DNA of 64,000 nucleotides from Lewinellaceae bacterium (GCA_020636025.1 JACJYQ010000006.1:483449-547448); one strand, 5' to 3'; positions 25,109 to 34,437 are shown, counted from the stretch's first letter. Program-made: numbers and translations. Notes: generated by a model not told the origin, from the letters alone.

Positions 25109-25960
25109 TTATTGATGGAGTGTTCCCGTGTTCAAAACGGGTTGTGCATTTCTGTCGCCGCAAAGTACAACCAGCAGGTTGCTGACCATCGCGGCCCTTT
25201 TTTCATCATCCAGTTCAATGATGTTCCGCTGCGACAGGTGTTCAAGGGCCATTTCAACCATACCTACGGCGCCTTCTACAATGGTGCTCCTGGCAGCTAC
25301 AATGGCAGTAGCTTGCTGGCGTTGCAACATCGCCTGAGCGATCTCGGTGGCGTAAGCCAGGTTGTTGATCCGCGCTTCAATTACTTCAATTCCGGCCAGT
25401 TCGAGACGCTCGCTGATCTCCTGAACAAGTTTGTTATTCACCTCATCGGAACTGGTACGCAGCGTAACGGTAGCATTCTCGTCTTCCAGATTATCATAAG
25501 GATACAATCCAGCCAGCATACGCAGAGCCGCTTCACTTTGGATTTTTACAAACTGAGGATACTGTTCCACGGCGAAAGCAGCTTTAAAAGTGTCTTTTAC
25601 CCGGTACATAACCACCGCGCCGATCATAAGTGGATTGCCTTGATGGTCATTTACCTTGATGGTGGGAATATCCAGGTTGACAGCTCTCAGGGAAACTTTC
25701 CTTTTGGTATAGAAAGGATTGGTGTAAAAGAAACCACTATCCTTAACCGTTCCAACATAATCGCCGAATAGCGTCATTACACGGCTGCTGTTTGGTTCAA
25801 TGGCTATAAAGCCCGGGGCGATAAAAAAGGCTGCCAAAATAATGAGAATTATCCCGATTATCACGGAGCCGGAGATGATCAGGGCTACCCCGCCTACCAG
25901 CATCAGAAATAATACCAGCAACATTAGCCAGCCGGAAGGTGATTTTATTGTCTTTTCCAT
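25109..25960 (-). CDS. SPFH/band-7 domain membrane protein
   Basis: 283 residues. Two adjacent hydrophobic segments at ~12-50 (WLMLLVLFLMLVGGVALI and IIGIILIILAAFFIAPGF) anchor the protein. The SPFH domain follows (EPNSSRVMTLFGDYVGTV, KVNDHQGNPLMIGAVVMYRVKDTFKAAF), then RLELAGIEVIEARINNLAYATEIAQAMLQRQQATAIV and a helical tail. SPFH proteins form large membrane-bound rings; this subtype, found beside an Arc-like protein, has no assigned function. A well-formed -33/-7 promoter precedes it at 25995-26026, and the RHH gene follows after a hairpin, so the two are probably one transcription unit with attenuation. Confidence 0.88.
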   Translation of the reverse strand: MEKTIKSPSGWLMLLVLFLMLVGGVALIISGSVIIGIILIILAAFFIAPGFIAIEPNSSRVMTLFGDYVGTVKDSGFFYTNPFYTKRKVSLRAVNLDIPTIKVNDHQGNPLMIGAVVMYRVKDTFKAAFAVEQYPQFVKIQSEAALRMLAGLYPYDNLEDENATVTLRTSSDEVNNKLVQEISERLELAGIEVIEARINNLAYATEIAQAMLQRQQATAIVAARSTIVEGAVGMVEMALEHLSQRNIIELDDEKRAAMVSNLLVVLCGDRNAQPVLNTGTLHQ

Positions 25961-25994
25961 AGTCAGTTTATTTGAATTGATATTAATTTGATAT

Positions 25995-26026
25995 CAAAAG
26001 TATATTGAAAAATCCATTTCACCAAA
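25995..26026 (-). promoter_or_regulatory. Bacteroidota promoter of the SPFH gene
   Basis: On the minus strand TTTG (26023-26026) and TACTTTTG (25995-26002) are 20 bp apart, matching the -33 TTTG / -7 TAnnTTTG consensus of the Bacteroidota primary sigma factor. The ATG is 35 nt downstream of the -7 box. Confidence 0.65.
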
Positions 26027-26179
26027 CAACTCTCTATGAATGGAATAAATTCTTCGACTAAAGCGAGAATTAGCTAATTTGATAATGATTAAATTGCACT
26101 CCGCACTCCGCATTCAACATTTATCATTATTCATGCAGCAATCCTGAAGCTCTTTGCACCATACAAAAAACCATAGCTT

Positions 26180-26722
26180 ATGACCGAACCAAATCAGAGG
26201 GAATTGCTCAAAAAGTGCCGGAGAGGAAACGCCGGGGCTCAGCATACGCTGTACAAGTTGCACAAGGATCGTTTGTTTTCTTTGTGCTTGCGTTATGCTA
26301 AGGATCATCCGGAGGCTCAGGATATGTTGCAAGATGCATTTATCGCCATTTTTCGCGATTTGCATCAATATAATGGCTCGGGAAGTCTGGAAGGCTGGCT
26401 GCACAGGGTCACCGTAAGGGCAGCTCTTCAGCATCTTAGAAAGAAAAACCCGCTTCGACAGGCAGAAGAGTTTGACATGCAAATATCAGATTCATTCACT
26501 TTTTCTCCTGACACTGATTTGAACAGCGAAGCCATTTTAAAAATGGTACAGCAATTACCCGATGGTTACCGCATGGTTTTCAATTTACGCTGCGTAGAGG
26601 AATTTTCATATCCGGAAATCGCAGCAGCATTAGGGATAGCCGAAAGCACAGTAAGGTCCCAATATGCCAGAGCCTGCAAACAGTTGCGGTTTCTGGTGGA
26701 AAAACTTTTAATCTGTGCCTAA
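26180..26722 (+). CDS. ECF-type sigma-70 factor
   Basis: 180 residues, typical ECF size. Region 2 (LYKLHKDRLFSLCLRYAKDHPEAQDMLQDAFIAIFRDL, GSLEGWLHRVTVRAALQHLRKK) binds core RNA polymerase and the -10 element; region 4 (LPDGYRMVFNLRCVEEFSYPEIAAALGIAESTVRSQYARACKQL) recognises the -35 element. It is followed 18 bp later by a gene for a single-pass membrane protein that is probably its anti-sigma factor. Such pairs in Bacteroidota normally sense an envelope signal. The upstream gap contains a short CTCCGCA heptamer repeat (26096-26117) and no clear TAnnTTTG box. Confidence 0.92.
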   Translation: MTEPNQRELLKKCRRGNAGAQHTLYKLHKDRLFSLCLRYAKDHPEAQDMLQDAFIAIFRDLHQYNGSGSLEGWLHRVTVRAALQHLRKKNPLRQAEEFDMQISDSFTFSPDTDLNSEAILKMVQQLPDGYRMVFNLRCVEEFSYPEIAAALGIAESTVRSQYARACKQLRFLVEKLLICA

Positions 26723-26740
26723 CCACAAACAAAGATTGAC

Positions 26741-28789
26741 ATGGAAAATACCAATACACCGAATCCGGATTTTGAAAAATATCTGAAGAACAACCTGCAA
26801 AAGGTTAATAAATCACCTGACGACGAACTTTGGGGACGAATCATACATGAGCAGTCGCGAACAAATATGCGTCTGAAATTAAAGCAATATGCCTGGTATG
26901 CCCTGGGTGTTTTGGTCACCTTGGCGTTGGTGAGTGGATTGTGGTATGACAAATTGTTTGATAAAAACCAAAAAACAGGGCCGGAACAGGAAATTCAGCA
27001 GCCGATTCAGGAGCGGAAAAGTGAAATGGTAGATGTGTTGGGTATTAATGCAGAAAATGATGAACCACAAACCACCCGTAAATCAGCTGACATACCTGCA
27101 TCTGCGCCCAACTTTAGTACCCGAATCAATTCAGTACCTGGAAACACCCAAAGCTTCCAGGCGGAAGAGGGGATAAGCTATGAAAACCCGATTACGGGAA
27201 CCACCGTAAAAATCCCGGCAAACAGCCTGATGGATACAGAAGGAAATGCGGTCTATGGGGAAGCCGAATTGTATTTCCGTGAATACCGATCTGTTGCCGA
27301 TTACCTGGCCTCGGGAATCCCCATGCACTACACTGACGATCGCGGCCAGTACTTCTTTAACTCCGGTGGTATGTTCGAAGTGCGGGTTTCGCAGAGAGGA
27401 ACTCCACTAAGCATAAAAACCGGTAGTGATTACACCGTGAACTTCAGCCCTACCCAGAACTTAAAAGACGCAAGCCTGTATTTCCTCGATGACCAGTCAA
27501 AAGCATGGGAGTTTATTCCGGAAGCTGCATTTGGACAACAAAACCTTACAAAACCACCGGTAGCCAGTGCCATGGAAGTTGCCATGAATAATATTGCCAA
27601 ACGGGGCGCATCCTGCCTGCCCGATTTGGTAACACCAGTAGACAATCCGAACCCGGCTGCTTTTATCAAACTAGGAGTGCAAACCGGATACGATCTGGCC
27701 ACCGGAAAGATCAGCATGCCTACCTGGTTTAAGAAAAACCCGTTTCTGACCGACAATCAATTGCTGTTCAGACTAGAGCGGGGATTGATCCAGATCAAAT
27801 GGCACAAAGACCAGGGGCGCCTCTTTTTCCCGGAAGACCTGAACCACTATTTCACAGAGCTGACCGCCTTAAAGGATTGCTATTTCACCTTTAATGCGGA
27901 TTCAATGGGAGGCGCTACCAATACAAAATACGCAAGCAAAAATGATTACTGGCAACGGATCATCATCAGCCATGAAGGAGGAAAGGATTGCTTCATAACC
28001 CTCTTCGATGGAAAAGAAAATCAAATGCAGTTCCACTCAGTGCTAAAGGGAAGTACAGAAAATGAAAACTTTGATCCCGAGGCTGTCATGGCAGAATACA
28101 ACCGCCTTCGCAATAAGCGATTGCAGGACTTTGGCGCAAAAAACAAGGCGCTTCGGTCATTCCTATTTGCGGCTTCCATTTTCAAACCAGAGGGTGAATG
28201 GTGTCTTTCACCACAAGATTGGCTGGAGTATTTTGAGCAAAACCATCCGATGATGGCCGATCGGTACGACAAGTTGATTACAGAAGGGCTTGCCCAAAAC
28301 GATGAACTTGCCACAAAAGCATGGGATGATTGGCAGGCGAAACTATTAGGACTGAGATTTGCCAGGAACCAGGATGGCTCTATGAATAAAGAGTTAGCCT
28401 CCAGTAGCTTGAGATATTCACTCAGACTAAGCAAATTTGGAACCTATAACTGCGATCAGATATTCAGATTTGGAAATGGAAAAAACCAATATGTTCTGGC
28501 TACTTATAAAACACCGGAAGGTGTAACGATAAATCCTTTCAGCGTTTGTCTCCTGGAACGCAGTTCCAGGATATTCATTACCCAGCCAAATGTTGATAAG
28601 CTATTCAGTGCTGAAGGTCGCCGTCTCGACGTAATCATTACTGACCTCAACGGCCGTCAATATCACTACCCGGCAGAAAAATACGCCAGTCAACCATTTG
28701 ACAAAAACAAAAGCACCGTCCTCACGCTCGACGATGTAACCGAAAGAACAAACAGCCCGAGAGCGTGGATGGAACTACTTGAAATTTAG
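26741..28789 (+). CDS. Single-pass membrane protein, probable anti-sigma partner of the ECF factor
   Basis: 682 residues. A charged cytoplasmic N-terminus (~45 residues, NPDFEKYLKNNLQKVNKSPDDELWGRI) precedes one transmembrane helix (YAWYALGVLVTLALVSGLWY) and a ~600-residue periplasmic region. That region starts with a ZU5-like segment (ISYENPITGTTVKIPANSLMDTEGN, then GEAELYFREYRSVADYLASGIPM) and contains several aromatic-rich stretches of unknown fold. I do not recognise the C-terminal part. N-in topology with a short cytoplasmic sigma-binding domain and close linkage to the ECF gene support an anti-sigma role, but no ZAS zinc motif (HxxxCxxC) is present, so this remains inference. Confidence 0.6.
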   Translation: MENTNTPNPDFEKYLKNNLQKVNKSPDDELWGRIIHEQSRTNMRLKLKQYAWYALGVLVTLALVSGLWYDKLFDKNQKTGPEQEIQQPIQERKSEMVDVLGINAENDEPQTTRKSADIPASAPNFSTRINSVPGNTQSFQAEEGISYENPITGTTVKIPANSLMDTEGNAVYGEAELYFREYRSVADYLASGIPMHYTDDRGQYFFNSGGMFEVRVSQRGTPLSIKTGSDYTVNFSPTQNLKDASLYFLDDQSKAWEFIPEAAFGQQNLTKPPVASAMEVAMNNIAKRGASCLPDLVTPVDNPNPAAFIKLGVQTGYDLATGKISMPTWFKKNPFLTDNQLLFRLERGLIQIKWHKDQGRLFFPEDLNHYFTELTALKDCYFTFNADSMGGATNTKYASKNDYWQRIIISHEGGKDCFITLFDGKENQMQFHSVLKGSTENENFDPEAVMAEYNRLRNKRLQDFGAKNKALRSFLFAASIFKPEGEWCLSPQDWLEYFEQNHPMMADRYDKLITEGLAQNDELATKAWDDWQAKLLGLRFARNQDGSMNKELASSSLRYSLRLSKFGTYNCDQIFRFGNGKNQYVLATYKTPEGVTINPFSVCLLERSSRIFITQPNVDKLFSAEGRRLDVIITDLNGRQYHYPAEKYASQPFDKNKSTVLTLDDVTERTNSPRAWMELLEI

Positions 28790-28966
28790 TGGACAATGAA
28801 CAAAGAACAATGAACAATGAGTATTGGACAATGAACAGTGGATAATACAAGGGACGTGAATATTACAAAGGTAGGTCTGGCTAAAATGTTGTATGCCAAT
28901 CCATTGAATCATATTGTCCATTACCCTTTGTTCATTGCCCTTTGTTCTTTGTTCTTTGTTCATTAA
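28790..28966. repeat. Inverted pair of AACAATG/AACAAAG heptamer arrays between convergent genes
   Basis: The left arm (28790-28841) repeats GAACAATG/GAACAAAG; the right arm (28915-28963) repeats CTTTGTT/CATTGTT, its reverse complement. Together they could fold into a long imperfect hairpin between the convergent ends of the membrane-protein and VPS10-like genes, acting as a bidirectional transcript end. The ~70 bp between the arms shows nothing recognisable. Confidence 0.7.
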
Positions 28967-28968
28967 AA

Positions 28969-31900
28969 TCAGCTTCCCGAGTCCGATTTATTGCCGTCAA
29001 AGCGTTTGCGCCATTCGGCTTCATCGAGCACTTTTAGCTCGCCCAGTTTTTCTTTTTTAAGACCGGCATTCAACTCTTTCAACTCTTTGTCGAAATAGGC
29101 GTTTGCCTTTGTTTGAGCGTCTTTCAGTTCCTCTTTTAATGATTTTGCACCATCAACAAATGATTGTGTGGAAGCATTGTCAGAGAGTTCGGTCATAACA
29201 TACAGTTTGCCGATTCGGGCGCGGAGTTGTTGTTCTCCAGTGATGCCTTTGGATTCAATGGTTTCCGTGAGTATTTTACGAAACTCTTCCATTTTATTGC
29301 TGTAGGCATCCAGTTTGGATTTCAATTTTTGGTTTTTCACTTCGGGCAATCGCTGGTCAACGGTATCTTTCATCGACTTTACCTGGGCTTCGAGCAGGCC
29401 GAGTTCTTCCACCATGTTGAACAGCTCGGTAGAATTGGCCCTGCGTTTTGCATAATCCAACTCCGGTTGGACTGGATCTGGTATTAGCTTCAGTTTACCT
29501 TTGTCGTAATAGTCGCCTGCTTTGATTGTCACTATATAATCACCTGGTTCAACCATTTGGCCAACAAAGCCGGCAAATACGCCAAATTCACCTTTCACCA
29601 TAACCCCGCTTGCCGCCTTTGGCGGCGCAGAACGCATGTCCCATCGAACGAAGTTTACACCCTTACGCTTGGTTCCGGGGAGCGTGGCAATCAGGTTTTT
29701 ACCACTGGGGTCATATATTTCAATGGTCACATCTCCGGAACTCAACCGGCCTTTCAGGTAGTATGGAATTACCGCCATTTCCGTGGTGTTGGGTCCGGCA
29801 TAAGAATCGGTGTTTGGAAATCCCTGTCCATAATGTCCACTGGTGATGGCTACTGATCGGGTAGGCAACATAGCCAGGTCTTTTGAAAGGACTTCGCCGG
29901 TAAGGTTTCGAAGTGGCGAAATGTCATCCACAATAAAGATTCCGCGTCCGTGCGTAGCCACTACCAGGTCGTTTGTTTTGGGGTGGATGACCATATCTCT
30001 AACCATGGCGTATTCAGGCATGTTTGATTTATAAAGCACCCAGCTTTCACCGCCATTGGTGCTTAAATACAAGCCAAATTCAGTACCCAGGAATAGTAGA
30101 TCCGGATTTTCAGTATCTTCTATAATTACACTTGCGAAACCTTGTAGAACCTTGTCCTTACTGATGAGCGACCATGTTTTCCCGCCGTTTGTTGACTTAA
30201 CGGCATACGTATTCATATCGCCATAAGCATGGTTATCGAAAGTGGCATATACCACGTTTTTATCAAAATGGCTCGGTGTAACCCTGCTAACCCAGGCGCC
30301 GGCAGGAACACCTTCCACACTTTGGGATACCAGTTTCCAGTATTTACCGCCACTTTCTGTCATCTGAATATTGCCATCATCTGTACCCACATAGATCAGG
30401 TTTTCATCAAGAGGAGAAAGTCCTATTGTGAAAATGGTACAGTGGTTTTCAGCTGTGGTGTTATCGAGTGTCACACCGCCGCTTTCCGCCTGTTTTTGTT
30501 TTTCCTTATCGTTCGTGGTAAGGTCTGGAGAAATGCGCTGCCAGCTAAATCCCTGGTCATCCGTCTTAAACAGGAATTGGGCGCCCATGTACAGGGTTTT
30601 GGGATTTTTAATGCCTTTTACAATGGGCGTGTTCCAATTCCAGCGGTATTTTTCTTCGCCCTTCAGTGGTTGTGGCTGCACAAATTGCGTTTGATTGGTG
30701 TGCGTGTTCACTTTCGTGATCAAACCACCCTGACTTTCGCAGTAAATGATCTCGGGATCGGAAGCATCGGGTTGCACCCAAAATCCATCGCCTCCACCAA
30801 TCGGGTCCCAGTCTTTATTTTGAATGCCACCTGAACTTTGGGAAGGTCCCCGCCATGAACCATTATCCTGCAATCCGCCATACACCATGTATGGCGACTG
30901 ATCATCAATTTGCACATGATAAAATTGTGAGATGGGCATGGTATTTAGGTGGGTCCAGGTGACGCCGCGATCGAGGCTCATGTATAAACCGCCATCTGTA
31001 CCCAGGTACATGTGGTTGGTAGAATTCGGGTTTATCCACAAGGCATGGTGATCGGAGTGAACCCAGCCTCCGTCATTGGAGGCCTCACTGAATGAGTACC
31101 CGCCGTCGTTGCTATAGGAAAAGGAAAAGGCAGGGCGGTACACGCGTTTCGGATCCTTGGGATCCACCACGATGGTACTGAAGTAGAACGGTCTGGCCGT
31201 TACATTTGAATTGGCGCTCTGGTATTTCCAGCTTTCCCCGCCATCGGCAGAGATCAGCAGGCTTGTTTCCTTGCTTTCTACAATAGCGAGCATGTTGTCG
31301 GGAGCGCTGGGCGCCAGGGCCAGGGCTATGCGACCAATTTCTCCTTCGGGGAGACCATTGGTGATCTTCCGCCAGTTTTTACCCCCGTCGGTACTTTTAT
31401 AAAGGGCACTACCAGGGCCTCCTGATTCGAAGGAATAAGGTGTGCGTCTGAACTGCCACATGGAAGCCAGTAAAACATCCGGGTTTCTGGGATCCATGAT
31501 GATATCGGCACAGCCTGTTTTCTCATCGGTATACAATATCTTTTCCCAGTTTTTGCCGCCGTCTGTGCTTTTGTATAATCCCCGCTCGGGGCTGTCGCTC
31601 CAGAGTGGACCGGGCACGGCAACAAGCACCGTATTTGGGTCATTGGGATGCAGGATGATTTTGGAGATGTGTTCGGTGTTTTCCAGTCCTACCCGGACCC
31701 AGTTTCGACCGGCATCTGTACTTTTAAAAAGTCCTTTCCCTACGGAAACGGTATTGCGCATATTGCATTCGCCGGTTCCAACCCAAATGGTGTCCGGGTG
31801 TGCCTGATCTATGGTTAAACATCCAATACTCTGAGGGTGCTTATCGAAAACAGATTCGAAGGTTATCCCGGCGGTTGTGCTTTTCCATACCCCGCCACCG

Positions 31901-32082
31901 GCAGTTCCTACGTACAGGATCTTTGGGGAGTTTATAACTCCGTCAATGGCAGTAGTCCTGCCACCCATTACTGCAGGCCCAATAGAACGGGCCTCCATAG
32001 CTCCAAAGGTAGATGAGCTTATTTTTTGTGCGTGCAGATTAAAGCTTGCCAGAAGGCAGAAAGAGATTAGGAAGTGTTTCAT
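28969..32082 (-). CDS. Secreted VPS10/sortilin-like BNR-repeat propeller protein
   Basis: 1,037 residues. Signal peptide MKHFLISFCLLASFNLHAQ (an alternative in-frame ATG lies at 32094). About 700 residues of BNR/Asp-box propeller repeats follow: GGGVWKSTTAGITFESVFDKHP, GLFKSTDAGRNWVRVGL, GLYKSTDGGKNWEKILY, GLYLSTNGGESWVLYK, then HPKTNDLVVATHGRGIFIVDDISPLR. The C-terminal ~300 residues contain a beta domain (DVTIEIYDPSGKNLIATLPGTKRKGVNFVRWDMR) resembling a FlgD-like Ig fold and a helical coiled region. Proteins of this layout are widespread in Bacteroidota and are annotated as VPS10 or exo-sialidase-like; no catalytic residues can be identified. No T9SS tail is evident. Confidence 0.82.
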   Translation of the reverse strand: MKHFLISFCLLASFNLHAQKISSSTFGAMEARSIGPAVMGGRTTAIDGVINSPKILYVGTAGGGVWKSTTAGITFESVFDKHPQSIGCLTIDQAHPDTIWVGTGECNMRNTVSVGKGLFKSTDAGRNWVRVGLENTEHISKIILHPNDPNTVLVAVPGPLWSDSPERGLYKSTDGGKNWEKILYTDEKTGCADIIMDPRNPDVLLASMWQFRRTPYSFESGGPGSALYKSTDGGKNWRKITNGLPEGEIGRIALALAPSAPDNMLAIVESKETSLLISADGGESWKYQSANSNVTARPFYFSTIVVDPKDPKRVYRPAFSFSYSNDGGYSFSEASNDGGWVHSDHHALWINPNSTNHMYLGTDGGLYMSLDRGVTWTHLNTMPISQFYHVQIDDQSPYMVYGGLQDNGSWRGPSQSSGGIQNKDWDPIGGGDGFWVQPDASDPEIIYCESQGGLITKVNTHTNQTQFVQPQPLKGEEKYRWNWNTPIVKGIKNPKTLYMGAQFLFKTDDQGFSWQRISPDLTTNDKEKQKQAESGGVTLDNTTAENHCTIFTIGLSPLDENLIYVGTDDGNIQMTESGGKYWKLVSQSVEGVPAGAWVSRVTPSHFDKNVVYATFDNHAYGDMNTYAVKSTNGGKTWSLISKDKVLQGFASVIIEDTENPDLLFLGTEFGLYLSTNGGESWVLYKSNMPEYAMVRDMVIHPKTNDLVVATHGRGIFIVDDISPLRNLTGEVLSKDLAMLPTRSVAITSGHYGQGFPNTDSYAGPNTTEMAVIPYYLKGRLSSGDVTIEIYDPSGKNLIATLPGTKRKGVNFVRWDMRSAPPKAASGVMVKGEFGVFAGFVGQMVEPGDYIVTIKAGDYYDKGKLKLIPDPVQPELDYAKRRANSTELFNMVEELGLLEAQVKSMKDTVDQRLPEVKNQKLKSKLDAYSNKMEEFRKILTETIESKGITGEQQLRARIGKLYVMTELSDNASTQSFVDGAKSLKEELKDAQTKANAYFDKELKELNAGLKKEKLGELKVLDEAEWRKRFDGNKSDSGS

Positions 32083-32121
32083 TTTTAACATCATGTAGGT
32101 AGAAGAAAGGCGTATAAATGC

Positions 32122-32294
32122 AGAATGCGGAGTGCGGAATGATGAATGCGGAGTGCGGAATGATATTCTGAATTCAAAATCAAGATTTTAGATTTTGAAT
32201 TCGATATTTCCATTAAGAAGTCTCAGGAATTAATTACCAGGAGAAATTAGAAAAATTCCGCGCTCCGCACTCAACTCTCCGCACTCCGCATTCT
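32122..32294. repeat. Inverted GCGGAGT/GCGGAAT heptamer arrays with a central hairpin
   Basis: The left arm (32122-32164) repeats AATGCGGAGTGCGGAATGAT; the right arm (32255-32294) is built of CTCCGCA/CTCCGCATTCT, its reverse complement. Between them GAATTCAAAATC (32170-32181) and GATTTTGAATTC (32191-32202) form a perfect 12-bp stem with a 9-nt loop. This repeat block is essentially the whole gap between two co-directional minus-strand genes. Confidence 0.75.
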
Positions 32295-32307
32295 ATAATA
32301 AACAACC

Positions 32308-33027
32308 TTACTTTTTAGGCATTTCAAAGATTGCGTTATCCACTTCTGGATTGAACTCAAGTTTAGTCATCGTAATGGTTGAATTACCCATTCCACCACC
32401 AACTTGTTGGATGGTAAAAGGCATAACGATACCATCCTGGTCTTTGAAATTGGAATAGAGGGTTTCGCTTTCAACAGATTTGCCATCAACATCCTGAACG
32501 TCCACACGCTTGATTTCGTAGTAAGTTTCCGGATCGAAGAATGAGTATTCTGTTTTTTCACCTTTGTCGACCTTGATCTTGATGCAGTCTACACCTTCTA
32601 CATCTTCGGTGCCGACATATTCAAGTTTGTATCCTTTTTCCTTGTACCCTACGAGCGTACCATCGATATCGGTCATATCGCTCATTGATTTGATCTGATC
32701 ATCGGTAAGAGGTTCCGGGTCGTTTTGTCCGGCAAATGGATTGGTAGCCCAACCAGCGTCGCCATTAACTACCACTGTTTGCTCCATCCCCATAACGGAA
32801 ACATCCATACGAGCAGCTTTGTCTCGGATGGCGGTCATACTCCAGCCAATGGTCATGCCTGCTGCGGCATCGGAAGCTATATTGGCGTCCATTTTAATGC
32901 TGTTGATGTTGGCCCACTTATCGCCACCTGTGGCCTTGAGGTGTTTGGCTACCACTTCATGAGCATCCTGGGCGTGGATGAAGGGGGTAGAGATAAGAAA
33001 TGCTGCAAAAAAGAGCGCTTTTTTCAT
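32308..33027 (-). CDS. Periplasmic LolA-like (outer membrane lipoprotein-sorting fold) protein
   Basis: 239 residues with signal peptide MKKALFFAAFLISTPFIHAQ. The mature part starts DAHEVVAKHLKATGGDKWANINSIKMDA, the opening helix and first strand typical of the half-barrel LolA/LolB-like family in Bacteroidota (annotated as outer membrane lipoprotein-sorting protein). Later strands include RMDVSVMGMEQTVVVNGDAGWATNPF, GVDCIKIKVDKGEKTEYSFFDPETYYEIKRVDVQD and EFNPEVDNAIFEMPKK. It lacks the context of lolA beside ftsK, so a lipid- or lipoprotein-binding role is only inferred from fold. A 294-bp gap to the next plus-strand gene shows no clear feature. Confidence 0.7.
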   Translation of the reverse strand: MKKALFFAAFLISTPFIHAQDAHEVVAKHLKATGGDKWANINSIKMDANIASDAAAGMTIGWSMTAIRDKAARMDVSVMGMEQTVVVNGDAGWATNPFAGQNDPEPLTDDQIKSMSDMTDIDGTLVGYKEKGYKLEYVGTEDVEGVDCIKIKVDKGEKTEYSFFDPETYYEIKRVDVQDVDGKSVESETLYSNFKDQDGIVMPFTIQQVGGGMGNSTITMTKLEFNPEVDNAIFEMPKK

Positions 33028-33321
33028 GTTTTTTTTTATTGATTTGGAAGTGAATTTTGCCGACCCACGAGTTCATCCCGGGCGTGAATTTTTGCAAAGG
33101 AACGGTTGAAACCGAGCTTAAATGTACAATTTTCGATGAGGGTATGTGTGTGTGAGACAAAATGAGTGTTTATTGTGCTATTAGAGCTTGTTTCTTTGTT
33201 AAATAGCATTGCCCAGGAAGATTTTTGGCAAACCTGAAATTGGGGCATGATCTCATATTGATTTCATTGCAACGATCATATCTTTTTTAATACTTACCCC
33301 AAGTTATGAAATAGCATTTTT

Positions 33322-34377
33322 ATGAAACCTATATCTCTGTATTTTTTACTGCTATTTAGCTTGATAAGTTGCTCGAGATCCAAGCCTTCGGTGAAAGAAG
33401 CATACCAAAAAGAGGCGCCGGGAACCAGCTTTGGATTAACAGAAAAAATAAACGGCCTCACCTTCGTTGCGCCGCCCCGACCATTCACCGAAAACCCAAT
33501 GACCGACATAACAAATGTCGGCGCCAACTGGATAGCAGTAGTTCCATACGCTTTCACACGGCCAGATGTACCCGATGTGCACTACAGTGAAGATGGGAAA
33601 CACTGGTGGGGTGAACGGCCAGTCGGAATAAAGGAAAGCATCCGGTTGGCACACAAAGACAATTTAAAAGTAATGGTCAAACCGCAGGTGTGGATTCCCA
33701 GAGGATGGACAGGTAGCCTGGAGTTCCCAACTGACTCGGCCTGGACTGCCTGGGAAAATGCCTACGAGCGATATATTTTACGTTTAGCAGGCCTGGCCGA
33801 TACCATGAAAGCAGAATTGTTTTGCATAGGAACCGAGTTTAATAAGTCGCTTCAGCAAAGACCACAGTTCTGGCAACAACTGATACCCAAAATTAAAAGC
33901 CTGTATCATGGCCCTCTAACTTATTCTGCCAACTGGGACGACTGGGACAAGGTGCCATTCTGGAATGAACTTGATTACATTGGTCTCGGAAGCTATTTCC
34001 CGCTCGTAGATACTTCCATGCCAGAGGTAAAGGAACTACAACAAGCATGGAAACCAATTTGCAACAAACTCAAAGCCTTCAGTATGGAAAAGCAAAAACC
34101 CGTTTTGTTTACAGAATGGGGCTACCTGAGCGTCGACGGCTGCGGCTGGCAAAACTGGGAACTTGAAAAAATTCTGAAAACCTGCTCCATCAATCAACAG
34201 GCACAGGCAAATTGCATGGAGGCCATGCTCAGCACCTTCCACCACGAAGAATGGTGGGCAGGTAGTTTTCTATGGAAATGGTATCCCGAAATGCGTGGCC
34301 ACGAAGGCTCTCCGGAGCGCGATTATACTCCACAGGGAAAGATGGCGGAAGCAGTACTGCGGAAATGGTATAAATGA
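33322..34377 (+). CDS. GH113-like glycosidase lipoprotein
   Basis: 351 residues. A lipoprotein signal ends at Cys17 (LLFSLISC), so the protein is lipid-anchored. The rest is a TIM barrel of the GH113 type (beta-mannanase-like): GANWIAVVPYAFTRPDVPDVHY, HKDNLKVMVKPQVWIPRGWTG, ELFCIGTEFNKS, LTYSANWDDWDKVPFWNELDYIGLGSYFPL and PVLFTEWGYLSVDG. The expected acid/base and nucleophile would be Glu172 (GTEFN) and Glu265 (TEWGY). Substrate specificity is unproven; many Bacteroidota relatives are of unknown specificity. It stands alone, divergent from the LolA-like gene and without SusC/SusD genes or other polysaccharide-utilisation neighbours. Confidence 0.78.
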   Translation: MKPISLYFLLLFSLISCSRSKPSVKEAYQKEAPGTSFGLTEKINGLTFVAPPRPFTENPMTDITNVGANWIAVVPYAFTRPDVPDVHYSEDGKHWWGERPVGIKESIRLAHKDNLKVMVKPQVWIPRGWTGSLEFPTDSAWTAWENAYERYILRLAGLADTMKAELFCIGTEFNKSLQQRPQFWQQLIPKIKSLYHGPLTYSANWDDWDKVPFWNELDYIGLGSYFPLVDTSMPEVKELQQAWKPICNKLKAFSMEKQKPVLFTEWGYLSVDGCGWQNWELEKILKTCSINQQAQANCMEAMLSTFHHEEWWAGSFLWKWYPEMRGHEGSPERDYTPQGKMAEAVLRKWYK

Positions 34378-34381
34378 ATTA

Positions 34382-34437
34382 ATGCAACAATGCGCAATGT
34401 ATCAATGCATCAATGCGAAATGTACCAATGCGCATTA
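34382..34437. repeat. CAATG-rich intergenic repeat between convergent genes
   Basis: CAATG recurs every 7-8 bp, for example GCATCAATGCGAAATGTACC. The block is the reverse complement type of the repeat at 188-252. It fills the gap between the GH113-like gene and the adenylate cyclase gene and runs into the cyclase stop codon. Confidence 0.55.
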
